Of a DNA stretch of 64,000 bases, positions 35,457-44,726 are shown piece by piece (positions within the stretch are counted from its first letter, which is position 1; each line of letters starts with the position of its first letter). The stretch comes from Micrococcaceae bacterium Sec5.8. Its GTDB lineage: Bacteria; Actinomycetota; Actinomycetes; Actinomycetales; Micrococcaceae. Location of the stretch: NCBI GenBank assembly GCA_039636775.1, contig CP143429.1:2418001-2482000 (forward strand), given 5' to 3'. The position numbers and the translations under genes are program-made. The notes under the pieces were generated by a model, which saw only the letters and a list, made by a program, of their open reading frames with translations, was not told the DNA's origin and made no database searches.

Positions 35457-36737
35457 TCAGTCTATGCCGTGCAGGGCTACCACTCGAGGCTGACGCAAGC
35501 GGATATAAACGTTGGACGGCTGGCGGTTCTTGCCCCTCAAGGTGATGCTGGAGATGACCGCTCCCGGTGGCAGAAGGAAGCTGTGCCGCACGACACCCGA
35601 AGCATTCTTTGACCATGCCTGCTTGCTCCAGCCAAATGTCGAACTCTTGTTTAGGCCCAGCACTTCGAGCTTCATGTCTTCAGGGCCGTGAATCTCGTAG
35701 GAAACGACGGCGAATCCTCCCTGAAGCTTCAGGGCAGACTCGAACTCGAACTCAAACTCAACGAGCCCAGCCTCAATCGTCGCATCCAACGGAAAGTTCA
35801 TCAGCGTTTCCTCAGTGAGACGGAGTGGTTTTGCGCCCGGCAACGACGAATTATGCGGCAGGGGTTCGCCTTCGACGATTTGTTCAATGAGGCTGGGCCA
35901 CTTCTCCGCAGAGATGTCAGCCGCCCGCAGGGCCGGAAGCTTTTCTAACCGCGCCAGGGACGCGTTGGCGCGCTCGTATGGGGTCTCATTCAACGTAGAG
36001 TCTTGGTCGCTGTGGCGGACTTGAAAGAACATGTGTTCGCGTGAGTCCACGATAGTCGGCATCACGCGGTCTACACCGTGATGCGGTCCAGGCGTGAGGA
36101 TTGACATATTCCGCTGCTGTGGGTCGTAGCCTGAAATAAAGGCCATACCCTGAGCGGACTTCGGATGATAGAACTCCCGAAGGCTAACCACCTGACCTTC
36201 GCCCTTGTACGCCGTCAGGCCCAGACCAAAGGAGACGGCCATCCCCACGTGGTCCAATGTCCGATACTTCTCAAGGTGAGTGAGATAGTCGGCAGCGAGA
36301 ACGTCATCGTCGTCCAACCGGAACCATGCCACCGGCTGCATTCCACCGTCGGGGGCACACTTGCCGGCCAGGTCTTGCTCGATCCGCGGCAGCACTTCCT
36401 CGATACCAGTGCCACGGACAACGTCATTCCATTCCACCGGCACCAAAAACGGGTAGTCGGCTGCGGCGTCCAACAGCACCGCTTGGTGACGCCGGGGTAG
36501 GTGCTCGGAGTACATAACGAAGTGCTTATAGTCATGCTTTTCAGCCATCGCGGCAAGGGCGGGGACTGCCTTGGTAAAGAAAAGTTCTTCCCGCAGTTGA
36601 AGACGCTTCTCCGAAAAGAGGTACCGCATATAGTCATCCGGGGTTTTAAAAACGCCGCTGCGCGACGTCTTCCAAGAGTGAGACCCTGGTGAAAAGAGGC
36701 TGTAACGCGTGACGCCGTAGAACAAGATGATCCCCAA
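35457..36737 (-). CDS. Putative rhamnosyltransferase with C-terminal beta-rich domain
   Basis: A 426-residue glycosyltransferase of the putative rhamnosyl transferase family (PF11316-like). FYGVTRYSLFSPGS is the N-terminal motif and WFRLDDDDVLAADYL the acidic sugar-nucleotide and metal site. After about residue 300 a beta-rich domain follows (VEFEFEFES ... GWSKQAWSKN ... SSITLRG), perhaps an acceptor-binding module. Donor and acceptor not established. GC is lower than in Regions 1-2, fitting a transferred polysaccharide locus. Confidence 0.78.
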   Translation of the reverse strand: MGIILFYGVTRYSLFSPGSHSWKTSRSGVFKTPDDYMRYLFSEKRLQLREELFFTKAVPALAAMAEKHDYKHFVMYSEHLPRRHQAVLLDAAADYPFLVPVEWNDVVRGTGIEEVLPRIEQDLAGKCAPDGGMQPVAWFRLDDDDVLAADYLTHLEKYRTLDHVGMAVSFGLGLTAYKGEGQVVSLREFYHPKSAQGMAFISGYDPQQRNMSILTPGPHHGVDRVMPTIVDSREHMFFQVRHSDQDSTLNETPYERANASLARLEKLPALRAADISAEKWPSLIEQIVEGEPLPHNSSLPGAKPLRLTEETLMNFPLDATIEAGLVEFEFEFESALKLQGGFAVVSYEIHGPEDMKLEVLGLNKSSTFGWSKQAWSKNASGVVRHSFLLPPGAVISSITLRGKNRQPSNVYIRLRQPRVVALHGID

Positions 36738-36989
36738 TATGTTCGATGCTTAACAAATCACCAACTATACACCGTGTTGGTTTCAAGATAGGTTTCGCCG
36801 AGCAGCGGCACCGGTTGCAATTGTGATGGGACTTTGCAAAATGCGTTGCGAGGGCGCTTCGGTGTAGCAGTAATGGCACTCTCGGAAGGTTATTTCTTTC
36901 ATCAAAATTCAACGCCAGGAATGGCTCGGATATTACCATCGTTCAAGGCAAATACTGCCGCTCCAAACAATTTTGGGGGAATAATCTAA
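36738..36989. other. Gene-free AT-rich spacer
   Basis: About 250 bases, clearly more AT-rich than the flanks, between the rhamnosyltransferase-like gene and the decayed Ig-like gene. It probably holds the promoters of both; no convincing -35/-10 pair or repeat was identified. Confidence 0.5.
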
Positions 36990-37372
36990 TAGCAGAATCA
37001 TTCGCATCAGTGCCGCCGGGGCTTTAACGGCTTTATCAATGGGAAGTTTCGCTCTTCCGGCTCACAGGGCTTCCCTGATCACTGCGGACCGGTCGCTGAC
37101 TCTGTCAAGATGTGCGCGGCGCCGGACGGGAACCCCTATCCGTTGCTCGTGGAACGGTCGGTCAGCGGACCGCGCCCCGGCATCGGTGGGACCCTGCTGA
37201 CCGGGAACACTCTACCGTCTTCGATGGTTCGTGGGATCCAATGGACGCGCAACTCACGCATCAATGGCTGCGCGACAACGTGCCTGTCCTTGAAGCAACG
37301 GGCACCACAGCACAGGTATCGGCTGCTGCAATTGGAGGGGGGCAGCATCCTACCCTGACAGTGGAAGCATGA
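36990..37372 (+). pseudogene. Decayed paralog of the secreted Ig-like repeat protein
   Basis: Three reading frames in succession match the N-terminus of the intact protein at 37418-39238. A signal-peptide-like stretch (SAAGALTALSMGSFALPAH) is followed after a frameshift near 37070 by DHCGPVADSVKMCAAPDG and RPGIGGTLLTGNT, then after a second shift near 37210 by TVFDGSWDPMDAQLTHQWLR and a stop at 37370. It ends after about one repeat. No start codon is left in frame. Its terminator is shared with the intact copy. Confidence 0.8.
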
Positions 37373-37373
37373 T

Positions 37374-37409
37374 GTTCTTCCGCGGTAGCTTTGGCAGCCG
37401 CGGAAGAAC
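37374..37409. terminator. Bidirectional terminator hairpin
   Basis: A perfect 12-bp stem (37374-37385 with 37398-37409) with a 12-base loop, lying exactly between the stop codons of the decayed and intact Ig-like genes, which face each other. Confidence 0.8.
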
Positions 37410-37417
37410 CGACGATG

Positions 37418-39238
37418 TCAGCGGGCGGTGTACGCTCCGCTGGTCTTGGAGACGGTGGCGTAGCCAAGCCGGGAGCCCGTGACGCGGACGGTGAGCTTGG
37501 TGCCCTTGTCGGCGGTCCGGACCTTGTAGGTCGAGGCCGTAGCTCCGGAGATCGGGACGCCGTCGCGCAGCCACCGGTACGTAAAGGCAGTGCCCCAGGT
37601 CCAGGTGCCTCGCTTCAGGGTCAGGACGTTCCCTGCCTTGACGGTGCCCGCAATCGTCGGCGTGGCCGAAGTCAGGGGCAGACCCACCACCCTCGCCGAT
37701 GCGTTTATTGTCTGGTACAGGCCGCCCGGTGAAGTCGGAAACACACTGGCCGAGAGCTTCGTGCCGGCGTCAGCCTTGGCCAGGACGTAGCTCCAGCCGT
37801 AACCCCCGTCGATCGGGACACCGTCACGCAGCCAATATACGTCCGATTCGACCCGGTCATACCAGGGGTCGGGAGTCAAAGTCACCTTCGACCCGACGGT
37901 CAGGGTCCCGCTAATGGCCCGCGTCGACTCACGCGCGGTCACCGGCTTGGGTGCGGTGACTTTTACGCGGGCAGTGATGTAGCCGGGGGCAGACGCAGTC
38001 ACAAGGACGGAGAGGGTCCTGCCAACTTGGGGCGTGCCCGGGGTGAAAGTCGGGCCGCTGGCCGGTTCCGATCCGTCTGAGGAGAGCCAGTTGTAGGTGA
38101 CCTTCAGCTTGTCGGCCGGTGCGGACCAGGTCCCGGAGGACACCTTCATCACAGAGCCGGTCACGGCGTCCCCGGTCACGACCGGCTTGGTGACGCTCGT
38201 CAGGTGCTTCAGCTGCACCCCCGCGGCCGCCGGGACGGCGACGGCGTTGGAGTAAATGTGGGTGTCGTACCAAGTGCCGGAGTCAAGGACCAGGGTGTGG
38301 CCTTGGTCCTTGGCCGTGATTGCGTAGGTCAGCGCCGTGGCGCCGGAAATCGCGACGCCGTCACGCAGCCATTTATAGGTGAGCCCGCCCCGCCAGGTAG
38401 ACCAGGGAACATCGTCAGCTGCGGTGAGGACGTTCCCCAGGCCCGTGCCGCCGGTGACGACGGCGCCGGGGGCCTGGTCGAAGTCAGAAACCTTTCGCTG
38501 GTCGGAGGTCGCGGTGACCGCTTTGAACCCGGCAGCGTGGCCGGTGATCCTGACGCTGAGCAGCCCCGTCGAGCCCCAGCCCTTCGGGTCGAACATTTTC
38601 GCGGTGGCACCCGGGATGGGCTTGCCGTCGCGAAGCCACTGGTACTGGCGGTAGATGGTCGGAGAGCCCTTGAAAGACCCGTCAGCGAACACGAGGCGAC
38701 TAGGCCTGTCCGGGTTGGTGTCCAGTGAATAAAGAGAAGCGTACTCCGCAACGAGAGAGGGGACGGCGCCGCCGGCGTTCGTGACGGGGGCGGATTTGTT
38801 GGACTGCCCTGTCGTCGTCGCATAGCCCGGAGCTGCCGCCGTGGTCTTGACCCGAATGCCCTTGCCGAGATCCGCCGTGGTGAGCAGGTAGGTCGGGCCA
38901 GTGGCGCCCGGGATGGGCACATCATTGCGCAGCCACTGGTGCGTGAGCGTGGCGTCCGCGGGATTCCAGGCACCGTCAACAACGGTCAGGGTACTGCCGA
39001 CCTGGAGGGCGCCGCCGACGCCGGGCTGCGTGCCGGCGACGGCGCTGACCAGCATCGGGTACTGATGCCCGTCCGGCGCCGTGCAGAACCTGACTGAGTC
39101 GACGACCGGGCCGCAAGAATCGATGTTTGGCGGGGTGGCCCACTGACCGGGATCGGCGTGCGCCGGAACGGCGAGGCCCGCAAGCGAGAACGCGGCGAGA
39201 GCCCCGGCGATGGCGAGGCGGATAGTCTTCTTCTTCAA
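37418..39238 (-). CDS. Secreted protein with six Ig-like repeats
   Basis: A 606-residue exported protein: Sec signal peptide with a KKK n-region and predicted cleavage after AHA (residue 28), then six repeats of about 85-95 residues. Typical repeat landmarks are G-x-V-L/T-x-x-x-G-T-W, a Trp-Leu-Arg-Asp-Gly-x-P-I-x-G-A-T block and a final S/T-V-R-V-T-G core. The repeat type is common in actinobacterial surface proteins and is probably an Ig-like adhesion or spacer module. No sortase motif or catalytic domain is seen. Start is TTG at 39238 after GGGGGA; a longer frame lacks a sensible signal peptide. Confidence 0.82.
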   Translation of the reverse strand: MKKKTIRLAIAGALAAFSLAGLAVPAHADPGQWATPPNIDSCGPVVDSVRFCTAPDGHQYPMLVSAVAGTQPGVGGALQVGSTLTVVDGAWNPADATLTHQWLRNDVPIPGATGPTYLLTTADLGKGIRVKTTAAAPGYATTTGQSNKSAPVTNAGGAVPSLVAEYASLYSLDTNPDRPSRLVFADGSFKGSPTIYRQYQWLRDGKPIPGATAKMFDPKGWGSTGLLSVRITGHAAGFKAVTATSDQRKVSDFDQAPGAVVTGGTGLGNVLTAADDVPWSTWRGGLTYKWLRDGVAISGATALTYAITAKDQGHTLVLDSGTWYDTHIYSNAVAVPAAAGVQLKHLTSVTKPVVTGDAVTGSVMKVSSGTWSAPADKLKVTYNWLSSDGSEPASGPTFTPGTPQVGRTLSVLVTASAPGYITARVKVTAPKPVTARESTRAISGTLTVGSKVTLTPDPWYDRVESDVYWLRDGVPIDGGYGWSYVLAKADAGTKLSASVFPTSPGGLYQTINASARVVGLPLTSATPTIAGTVKAGNVLTLKRGTWTWGTAFTYRWLRDGVPISGATASTYKVRTADKGTKLTVRVTGSRLGYATVSKTSGAYTAR

Positions 39239-40069
39239 TTTTCCCCCGAGTCTTTGAGCCGGCTCCCGGCTCCCCCGTCGCGAGCATAGTGCCCACACAC
39301 CGCTCTAGGCAATGTTTGCGCAGGCCAGGGCACAGGGACGACGTGGCCGCTCATCGCGGCCATGCGTCGGTGGCCGGTAGTAATTTCGGACACACGGAAC
39401 ACGGAGCCATTCGCGCCGAGGATCACGCGACGCCAGGACATCACACATTCCAACCCGCCCGAAATGCCCGCATCCTGACGAACAAATCCAAGACCAATAG
39501 AAATGTCAGCCTAGGTGTAGGTCCCATTGCTCGAAGTGATGTCCACGGCATGCGGCAGCATGGACGGAACGGTGTACCTTGCGCTGGCGTATGCCAGGCG
39601 CGGGCCAACCAGAGTCGAACGCACCGACTAATGAGGAAAAGTGACGCTCGGGTCTGCCTGACGGAACGGCGCCGCTGGCGATGAATGCCCACGTGACGGC
39701 CCGGGGATGCTGTCCTGAATTATGACCGCCTACGTTTCTGGGGCCGGCAGTAACTCCGAGGCATGGTGCCCGGGGCCAGCCGCGCCGAAGTTTCCGCACT
39801 GGTAAGTCGTTGGAGAAGCCAGCGAACCTACGGATTTCAGTTCAATAGCGTAGCGAAGATTCCGGCCACGGTGTGGTTGACGGGCGGTCACATCCAGGGT
39901 CACTTCGAACGGGAACCGGTCCCGCCTTACACTCGAGGCTATAGCGACACGTAAACCTGCCGGATTCGTTCGGAACTCGGCTAGACCAACGAGGATAGGC
40001 CGGGCATCCCACCGGATTTGTTCTCCAGAGGTGTTTTGACCAGCGGCCAAAACGACGCGAAGGGAGCAA
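39239..40069. other. 830-bp region without a supported gene
   Basis: Open frames here on both strands have unusual amino acid content, no good ribosome-binding sites and no family likeness. The only structure noted is a 7-bp hairpin at 39344-39362. The right end must hold the promoter of the first GH128-like gene. It may contain decayed sequence. Confidence 0.5.
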
Positions 40070-40945
40070 ATGGACCGTCGGACGTTTCTCGCGGCTGCCG
40101 TGACCGCTACTGCGGCGGCTCTCGGCGCCTGCACAGCCGAAACGCGTCTAAGCCCACGTCCCTCGCCGTCGCCGTCGCCGTCGCCGGCGTCGGCGTCGAC
40201 GACGGCTCGCAAGGGCGTGGGTTTGTCCCGTCTCAAGGAATTTGGCATAGACCAGCTGAATTCCCTTGACCTCAGCTGGTTTTACACCTGGGGCGCCAAC
40301 TACCCTTCAACAGCGTACGCTTTGAGGCCCGACGCTGAGTTCGTCCCGATGATCTGGGGACGAAGGTCCCTAGAACGAAGAGCTATTGATCAGGTGAGAT
40401 CAGAATTGCCGAGGACAAAAGCCGAAGATCTTCTGGGCTTCAACGAACCCGATCATGCGGGCCAAGCAGAGTTGTCCGTGGGCGCCGCCGTTGAGCTCTG
40501 GCCCCAACTCGAACACGCTGGCCTGAGGTTGGGTTCCCCGGCCCCGGTGCAGCCGCTCGGCGACTGGCTTCAAAGGTTCATGGACCAGGCAGCTGCGAAG
40601 GACTTGCGGGTGGACTTCGTCGCAATGCATTCCTACGCGCCTCCCCACGCCGACTCGTTCCTCAGGACGGTGCAGAAACTGCACGAGCGTTACGGAATGC
40701 CAGTCTGGGTAACTGAGTACGCAGTCGCCGATTGGAAAGCCACGGCGAAGTCTCCCAGCAGGTTCAGTGAAAAGGAAGTCCTGGCCTTCATGGGGGAAAC
40801 CATTGCCGGGCTCCGGGAAATGCCGTTCGTGGAGCGTTTCGCCTGGAAAACCCGCGCCGAGGGCGACCCCATTATGGGCGCCTCAGCCCTGTTCAGGAGC
40901 AACGGATCACTCACCCCCACCGGCGAGTTGTATCGGTCACTCTGA
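40070..40945 (+). CDS. Tat-exported lipoprotein, GH128-like glycoside hydrolase
   Basis: A 291-residue protein with twin-arginine signal RRTFLAAAV and lipobox ALGAC (Cys21), followed by a Ser/Pro repeat linker and an Asl1-like glycosyl hydrolase domain (PF11790/GH128 type, mostly beta-1,3-glucanases). DLLGFNEPD carries the likely acid/base Glu and VWVTEYAVADW the likely nucleophile Glu; YTWGANY and MHSYAP are conserved cleft motifs. Ribosome-binding site GAAGGGAG. About 250 bases before a second, homologous gene. Confidence 0.85.
   Translation: MDRRTFLAAAVTATAAALGACTAETRLSPRPSPSPSPSPASASTTARKGVGLSRLKEFGIDQLNSLDLSWFYTWGANYPSTAYALRPDAEFVPMIWGRRSLERRAIDQVRSELPRTKAEDLLGFNEPDHAGQAELSVGAAVELWPQLEHAGLRLGSPAPVQPLGDWLQRFMDQAAAKDLRVDFVAMHSYAPPHADSFLRTVQKLHERYGMPVWVTEYAVADWKATAKSPSRFSEKEVLAFMGETIAGLREMPFVERFAWKTRAEGDPIMGASALFRSNGSLTPTGELYRSL
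40164..40200 (+). repeat. Short Ser-Pro-coding microsatellite
   Basis: Imperfect repeats of a 6-base unit (cgtcgc-like) encode the SPSPSPSP linker after the lipobox of the first GH128-like protein. Changes by whole units keep the frame. Confidence 0.7.
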
Positions 40946-41197
40946 ATGCCACACTCGACCGGTTCTTGAGCCCCTGAGGGCAGGTGGAAAACTGCGTGTT
41001 TCCTGTGCAAAACACAGAGTTTCCTGGGTGTTTCCGGTGCTACGTTGACTTCAGTCCTATCTGATCAATGTCCCAGCGGTCCAGAACAGGCGCAGCCAGA
41101 ATGCCCGTGACCGCATGCAGGTCCGCTTGATGCGACAGCCGCTGGCCATATTTGTCTTCGAGCTTTTTCAACCAGCGACCCTCCACGAAAGGAACTC

Positions 41198-42070
41198 ATG
41201 GAACGCCGTAAGTTTCTGACCATGCCCCTAGCTGCAATGGCTGCTCCGGGCGCACTCCTTGCCGCAAATGCCGCCACTGCGACCGCAGCTCCAGCTCCCA
41301 CGGCCATCCCAACCGTCCCGGCGATCACGCTACCCGCCGACACACTCAAGGGATTTGGATGGGGTGGGAAAGACGCACTCGCACTCCAGCAGATCAGAAG
41401 CCTAAAGTTGGACTGGCACTACACATGGGGGTCGCATTACAACGTGACGACTACGCCGTCGTTTGTACCAATGGTCAAAAGCGCCCGAACTCTTCTGGAG
41501 CAGGACGCGATTGGCTGGGTCACCCGCCAGCTGGCCGAAACCAAGACAAAGCACCTCTTAGGCTTCAACGAACCCGACGTCGCCGCCCAGGCCAACATGT
41601 CCGTAGATCAAGCAATCAGTCTTTGGCCGAAATTGCAGGCTACCGGACTGCGCCTCGGCTCGCCCGCCACAGCCGGGCCGGCAAGCCCCTGGCTCCTGGA
41701 TTTTATGGCTAAAGCTAAGAACAAGGGTCTGCGGGTGGACTTCATGACCATGCACCGGTACGCGTGGCCGAAGGCGGACCAATTCCTCCAAATAGTGACG
41801 GAAATGCACGAACGCTTCGGAAAACCTATTTGGGTCACCGAGTACGCGGTGGCCGACTGGGACGCCACGACTTCACGCCCGTGTGTTTACTCCCGCTCCC
41901 AGACCGAGGACTTCATGCGGGCCACGGTGGCCGGACTGCGAGCCATGCCGTTCGTTGAGCGATTCGCGTGGAAAACCCGCCCGGCGAAAGATATCAAAAT
42001 GGGTTGTTCAGCTCTCTTCCATACAAACGGCTCCCTCACGACCACAGGTAAGCTGTACGCAGCCCTGTGA
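41198..42070 (+). CDS. Tat-exported GH128-like glycoside hydrolase (paralog)
   Basis: A 290-residue paralog of the preceding glycosidase. The signal has RRKFL and an Ala-rich h/c-region with probable cleavage near ATAAPA; there is no lipobox, so the enzyme is probably released. HLLGFNEPDVAAQANMS and IWVTEYAVADWDAT hold the two catalytic Glu, and YTWGSHYN and MHRYAWP the cleft motifs. Ribosome-binding site AAAGGAA. The pair looks like a tandem duplication that split into anchored and soluble forms. Confidence 0.87.
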   Translation: MERRKFLTMPLAAMAAPGALLAANAATATAAPAPTAIPTVPAITLPADTLKGFGWGGKDALALQQIRSLKLDWHYTWGSHYNVTTTPSFVPMVKSARTLLEQDAIGWVTRQLAETKTKHLLGFNEPDVAAQANMSVDQAISLWPKLQATGLRLGSPATAGPASPWLLDFMAKAKNKGLRVDFMTMHRYAWPKADQFLQIVTEMHERFGKPIWVTEYAVADWDATTSRPCVYSRSQTEDFMRATVAGLRAMPFVERFAWKTRPAKDIKMGCSALFHTNGSLTTTGKLYAAL

Positions 42071-42137
42071 GGTGGTAGCGGTACATGGCTGTGGCAGGCC
42101 GCCTGGGTGTCCCGCCACAGCTTATTTATTTAAAGTT

Positions 42138-42171
42138 GGACCCCGCCCGGGCACTCGCCCCGGCGGGGTCC
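42138..42171. terminator. Terminator hairpin between GH128-like gene and ugd
   Basis: A perfect 10-bp GC-rich stem (42138-42147 with 42162-42171), in the gap between convergent genes. Confidence 0.75.
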
Positions 42172-42215
42172 TAACATCCGGAACCGGCACTTTCGGCCGG
42201 CCAGCAGATTAGATC

Positions 42216-43562
42216 CTAGACGACTGTCGCGAGTTCCAGCAGTTCACTTTTGTGCCCGACGGACACTATGTCCCAGCCAGCGGCATCCCACTTCTCATGA
42301 TCCAGCACGTTGCGCCCGTCAAAAATGCGCTTACGCGCGACCTCCGATCCCAATTCTTCGGGGTCGATAATGACAAACTCAGACCATTCTGTCAGGAGCA
42401 TGACCAGGTCAGCGTCCGCTACCGCTTCGGCCTGAGAATCCACGTAATTCAGTCGTGGGTAGCGCTTCGCGGCGTTGGCGTTGGCGGCGGGGTCGTAGAC
42501 GCTAACGTCCGCTCCGCTGTTGAATAACCTCGCTGCCACATCCAGCGCAGGGGAATCACGAACGTCATCGCTGTTGGGCTTGAACGCGACTCCCAGCACG
42601 GCGATGCGCTTACCCTCAACGGCGCCCAACAGAGTTTCCGCCACGTACACCGCGCGGTCACGGCGCCGGAGATTTACTTCATCGACTTCGTTGAGAAAGC
42701 GCATAGTGCTGTCTAAGCCAAGTTCGGAAACCCGAGCCTGGAGGGCCCGGATGTCTTTCGGGAGGCAGCCGCCGCCAAAGCCGATGCCGGCGTTGAGGAA
42801 TCGGCGGCCGATCCGCGCGTCGAGCCCGATCGCGTCAGCCAGTGTCCGAATGTTGCCGCCGACAGTCTCGGTGACCTCGGAGAAGGCATTGATAAAGGAA
42901 ATCTTTGTCGCAAGGAAAGCGTTGGCTGCCACCTTGACGAGCTCGGCGGTTTCGAAGTCCGTTGTGATGAATGGGGTATCGCGACTGATGGCATCGGCAT
43001 AGACCTCACGGAGTGTCGCCTCAGCGGACATCGAGTCGACACCGATGACCAACCGGTCCGGACGCAGCGTGTCTTCGACGGCGAAGCCCTCGCGAAGAAA
43101 CTCCGGGTTCCAAGCAAAGTTGACTATTACATCGTCGCGCGATTCTTCGGCGACGAGGCCCTTGAGCCTTCGGGCGGAGCCCACCGGCACGGTCGATTTT
43201 CCGACAATAAGGGAGTTTTTGGTGGCGGCCCGGGCGATTGCTGCGACCGAGGCGTCCACGTATGTCATGTCGGCTGCGTGCTCACCTGCGCGCTGCGGGG
43301 TGCCGACGGCGATGAAGTGGACGTCACCGAACGCGCCTGCTTCTTCGAACGAGGTGGTGAAACGGAGACGGCCAGATTCGGTGTGCTTGCGCAGGAGTTC
43401 GGGTAGACCCGGCTCGTGAATGGGAAGTTCGCCCCGGCTGAGGCTGTCGATCTTTTCTTTGTCGACGTCGACGCCGAGGACCTCAAATCCAAGTTCTGCC
43501 ATGCACGCCGCGTGGGTCGCTCCAAGGTATCCGGTACCGATCACGGTCAGACGAAGTGTCAC
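42216..43562 (-). CDS. ugd: UDP-glucose 6-dehydrogenase
   Basis: A 448-residue nucleotide-sugar dehydrogenase making UDP-glucuronic acid. VIGTGYLGATHAACMAELG is the NAD loop, GKSTVPVGSARRL and NPEFLREGFAVED are conserved substrate motifs, and GFGGGCLPKD contains the catalytic Cys. The motif set fits UDP-glucose rather than UDP-ManNAc dehydrogenases. GTG start at 43562. It should supply uronic acid for the surface polymer of this locus. Confidence 0.93.
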   Translation of the reverse strand: MTLRLTVIGTGYLGATHAACMAELGFEVLGVDVDKEKIDSLSRGELPIHEPGLPELLRKHTESGRLRFTTSFEEAGAFGDVHFIAVGTPQRAGEHAADMTYVDASVAAIARAATKNSLIVGKSTVPVGSARRLKGLVAEESRDDVIVNFAWNPEFLREGFAVEDTLRPDRLVIGVDSMSAEATLREVYADAISRDTPFITTDFETAELVKVAANAFLATKISFINAFSEVTETVGGNIRTLADAIGLDARIGRRFLNAGIGFGGGCLPKDIRALQARVSELGLDSTMRFLNEVDEVNLRRRDRAVYVAETLLGAVEGKRIAVLGVAFKPNSDDVRDSPALDVAARLFNSGADVSVYDPAANANAAKRYPRLNYVDSQAEAVADADLVMLLTEWSEFVIIDPEELGSEVARKRIFDGRNVLDHEKWDAAGWDIVSVGHKSELLELATVV

Positions 43563-43616
43563 TAGTCCCCCAGTAGCTGAAGTAAGAATAATTGCCGATT
43601 AATGGCACGCTTGGCG

Positions 43617-43650
43617 CGACCAAACGGGTCCACTATATCTCGTTTGGTCG
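43617..43650. promoter_or_regulatory. Perfect 10-bp inverted repeat upstream of ugd
   Basis: CGACCAAACG and CGTTTGGTCG are separated by 14 bases, 55-88 bases upstream of the ugd start. With no T-run it may be an operator, or a hairpin in the divergent pseudogene's leader. Confidence 0.4.
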
Positions 43651-43797
43651 ATGGAGTCCGCCTCCATCCGGCGGAGGTCGACGTGGCGCCGCGCTGAGGC
43701 GCTCTCGGGCCTCCACCTGGCGCATGTGCCCAAACCAGGGAACCCAGTGTTGCCGATCGGTGGGCTCCAACACTTCGAAGGTGATTACCATGTATCC

Positions 43798-44670
43798 ATG
43801 TTGTATACGATTCCAGTAGTAGCCAACGACAAGGTCGAGGCTGGCGGGACTAACGCACCCGCCACAGACGTCCCTGCCGACCTACCGTTTCTGCCCAGCT
43901 CAAACCTGGGAGTGAGCAGGTACTCTGCCGTGTTGTCAGACGGCCTGCCAGTGGAGGCACTGCTGGTTAACCCAGAATTCCGATATTCTGATCGTGAGCC
44001 TCCACGGCGCCACCAATCGCAGCCAATACGAACTCCCCAGATTCGAGTGGCCTCGGAGTCTGCTTTTCACTGAATTCAGCAGCTTATATTTCTCGGATCC
44101 CACACTTCATCTTCAGGATGACTTGGAGTTGGCGTGGTACACCGGAAGTGGGCCCGCTCTGCAGCAGATGCAGTAGGCGCCAAGGGCATCCTGTTCCTGG
44201 GGTCGTCGGGTGGTGGATTAGCGGCACTGCTGATGGCAACCTACGTTCCCGGCAGCATGGCGTTGCCTTTCAGTTGTCAAACGATCATCGCAAATTACCT
44301 AGTGAGCGGGACACTGATGGGAGCGCAGCGCAAGTACGTTGAAGTTGTAATGCCAGAACTGGCTCCCAATGGACCGTGGTCGCTCGCCCCCGGCGATGAC
44401 TGGTCCATCCCCGTAGTCGCTCGATCATCAGCTCTAGTGCGGTACAGAGAGCATCAACCAAAGCTTGTACATTACGTTCAGAATACTAACGACTTCCCCC
44501 ACGTCGAACAGCATTACCGGCCATTCCGAGAGGTTATAGCGTCCAGTCCAAATAAGGACAGCGTTCGGTTTTTCAATTACAAGAGCCCCGCTTCCCACAA
44601 CCCACCTGCGCCCGCCGTTCTTCACGAGCAGCTGAACAGTGCTGCGCAATGGCTTCGGACTACGCCCTGA
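43798..44670 (+). pseudogene. Frameshifted alpha/beta-hydrolase-like gene, homolog of 56340-57245
   Basis: Three frames in succession match the intact 301-residue protein encoded at 56340-57245. Frame A ends VEALLVNPEF, frame B (from about 43985) continues LIVSLHGATNRSQYELPRFE, and frame C (from about 44140) gives ILFLGSSGGGLAAL, YVQNTNDFPHVEQHYRPF and a final SHNPP. The serine, acid and histidine motifs are all still present, so the damage is recent or the result of sequencing errors. Followed 56 bases later by a GT4 gene. Confidence 0.8.
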
Positions 44671-44726
44671 TGGGCTTGGGGAGTATGCTGTTACGCTGAT
44701 TTACCCTTACCGAAGGAGAAAGCCAA

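Noticed and set aside
39289..39684. 131-codon plus-strand frame in the gap after the Ig-like gene
   Set aside because: No ribosome-binding site, His/Arg-rich translation, no recognisable fold; probably chance.
40980..41040. Repeated GTGTTTCC-like words between the two GH128-like genes
   Set aside because: Too short and irregular for a repeat array or operator call; weak hairpins only.
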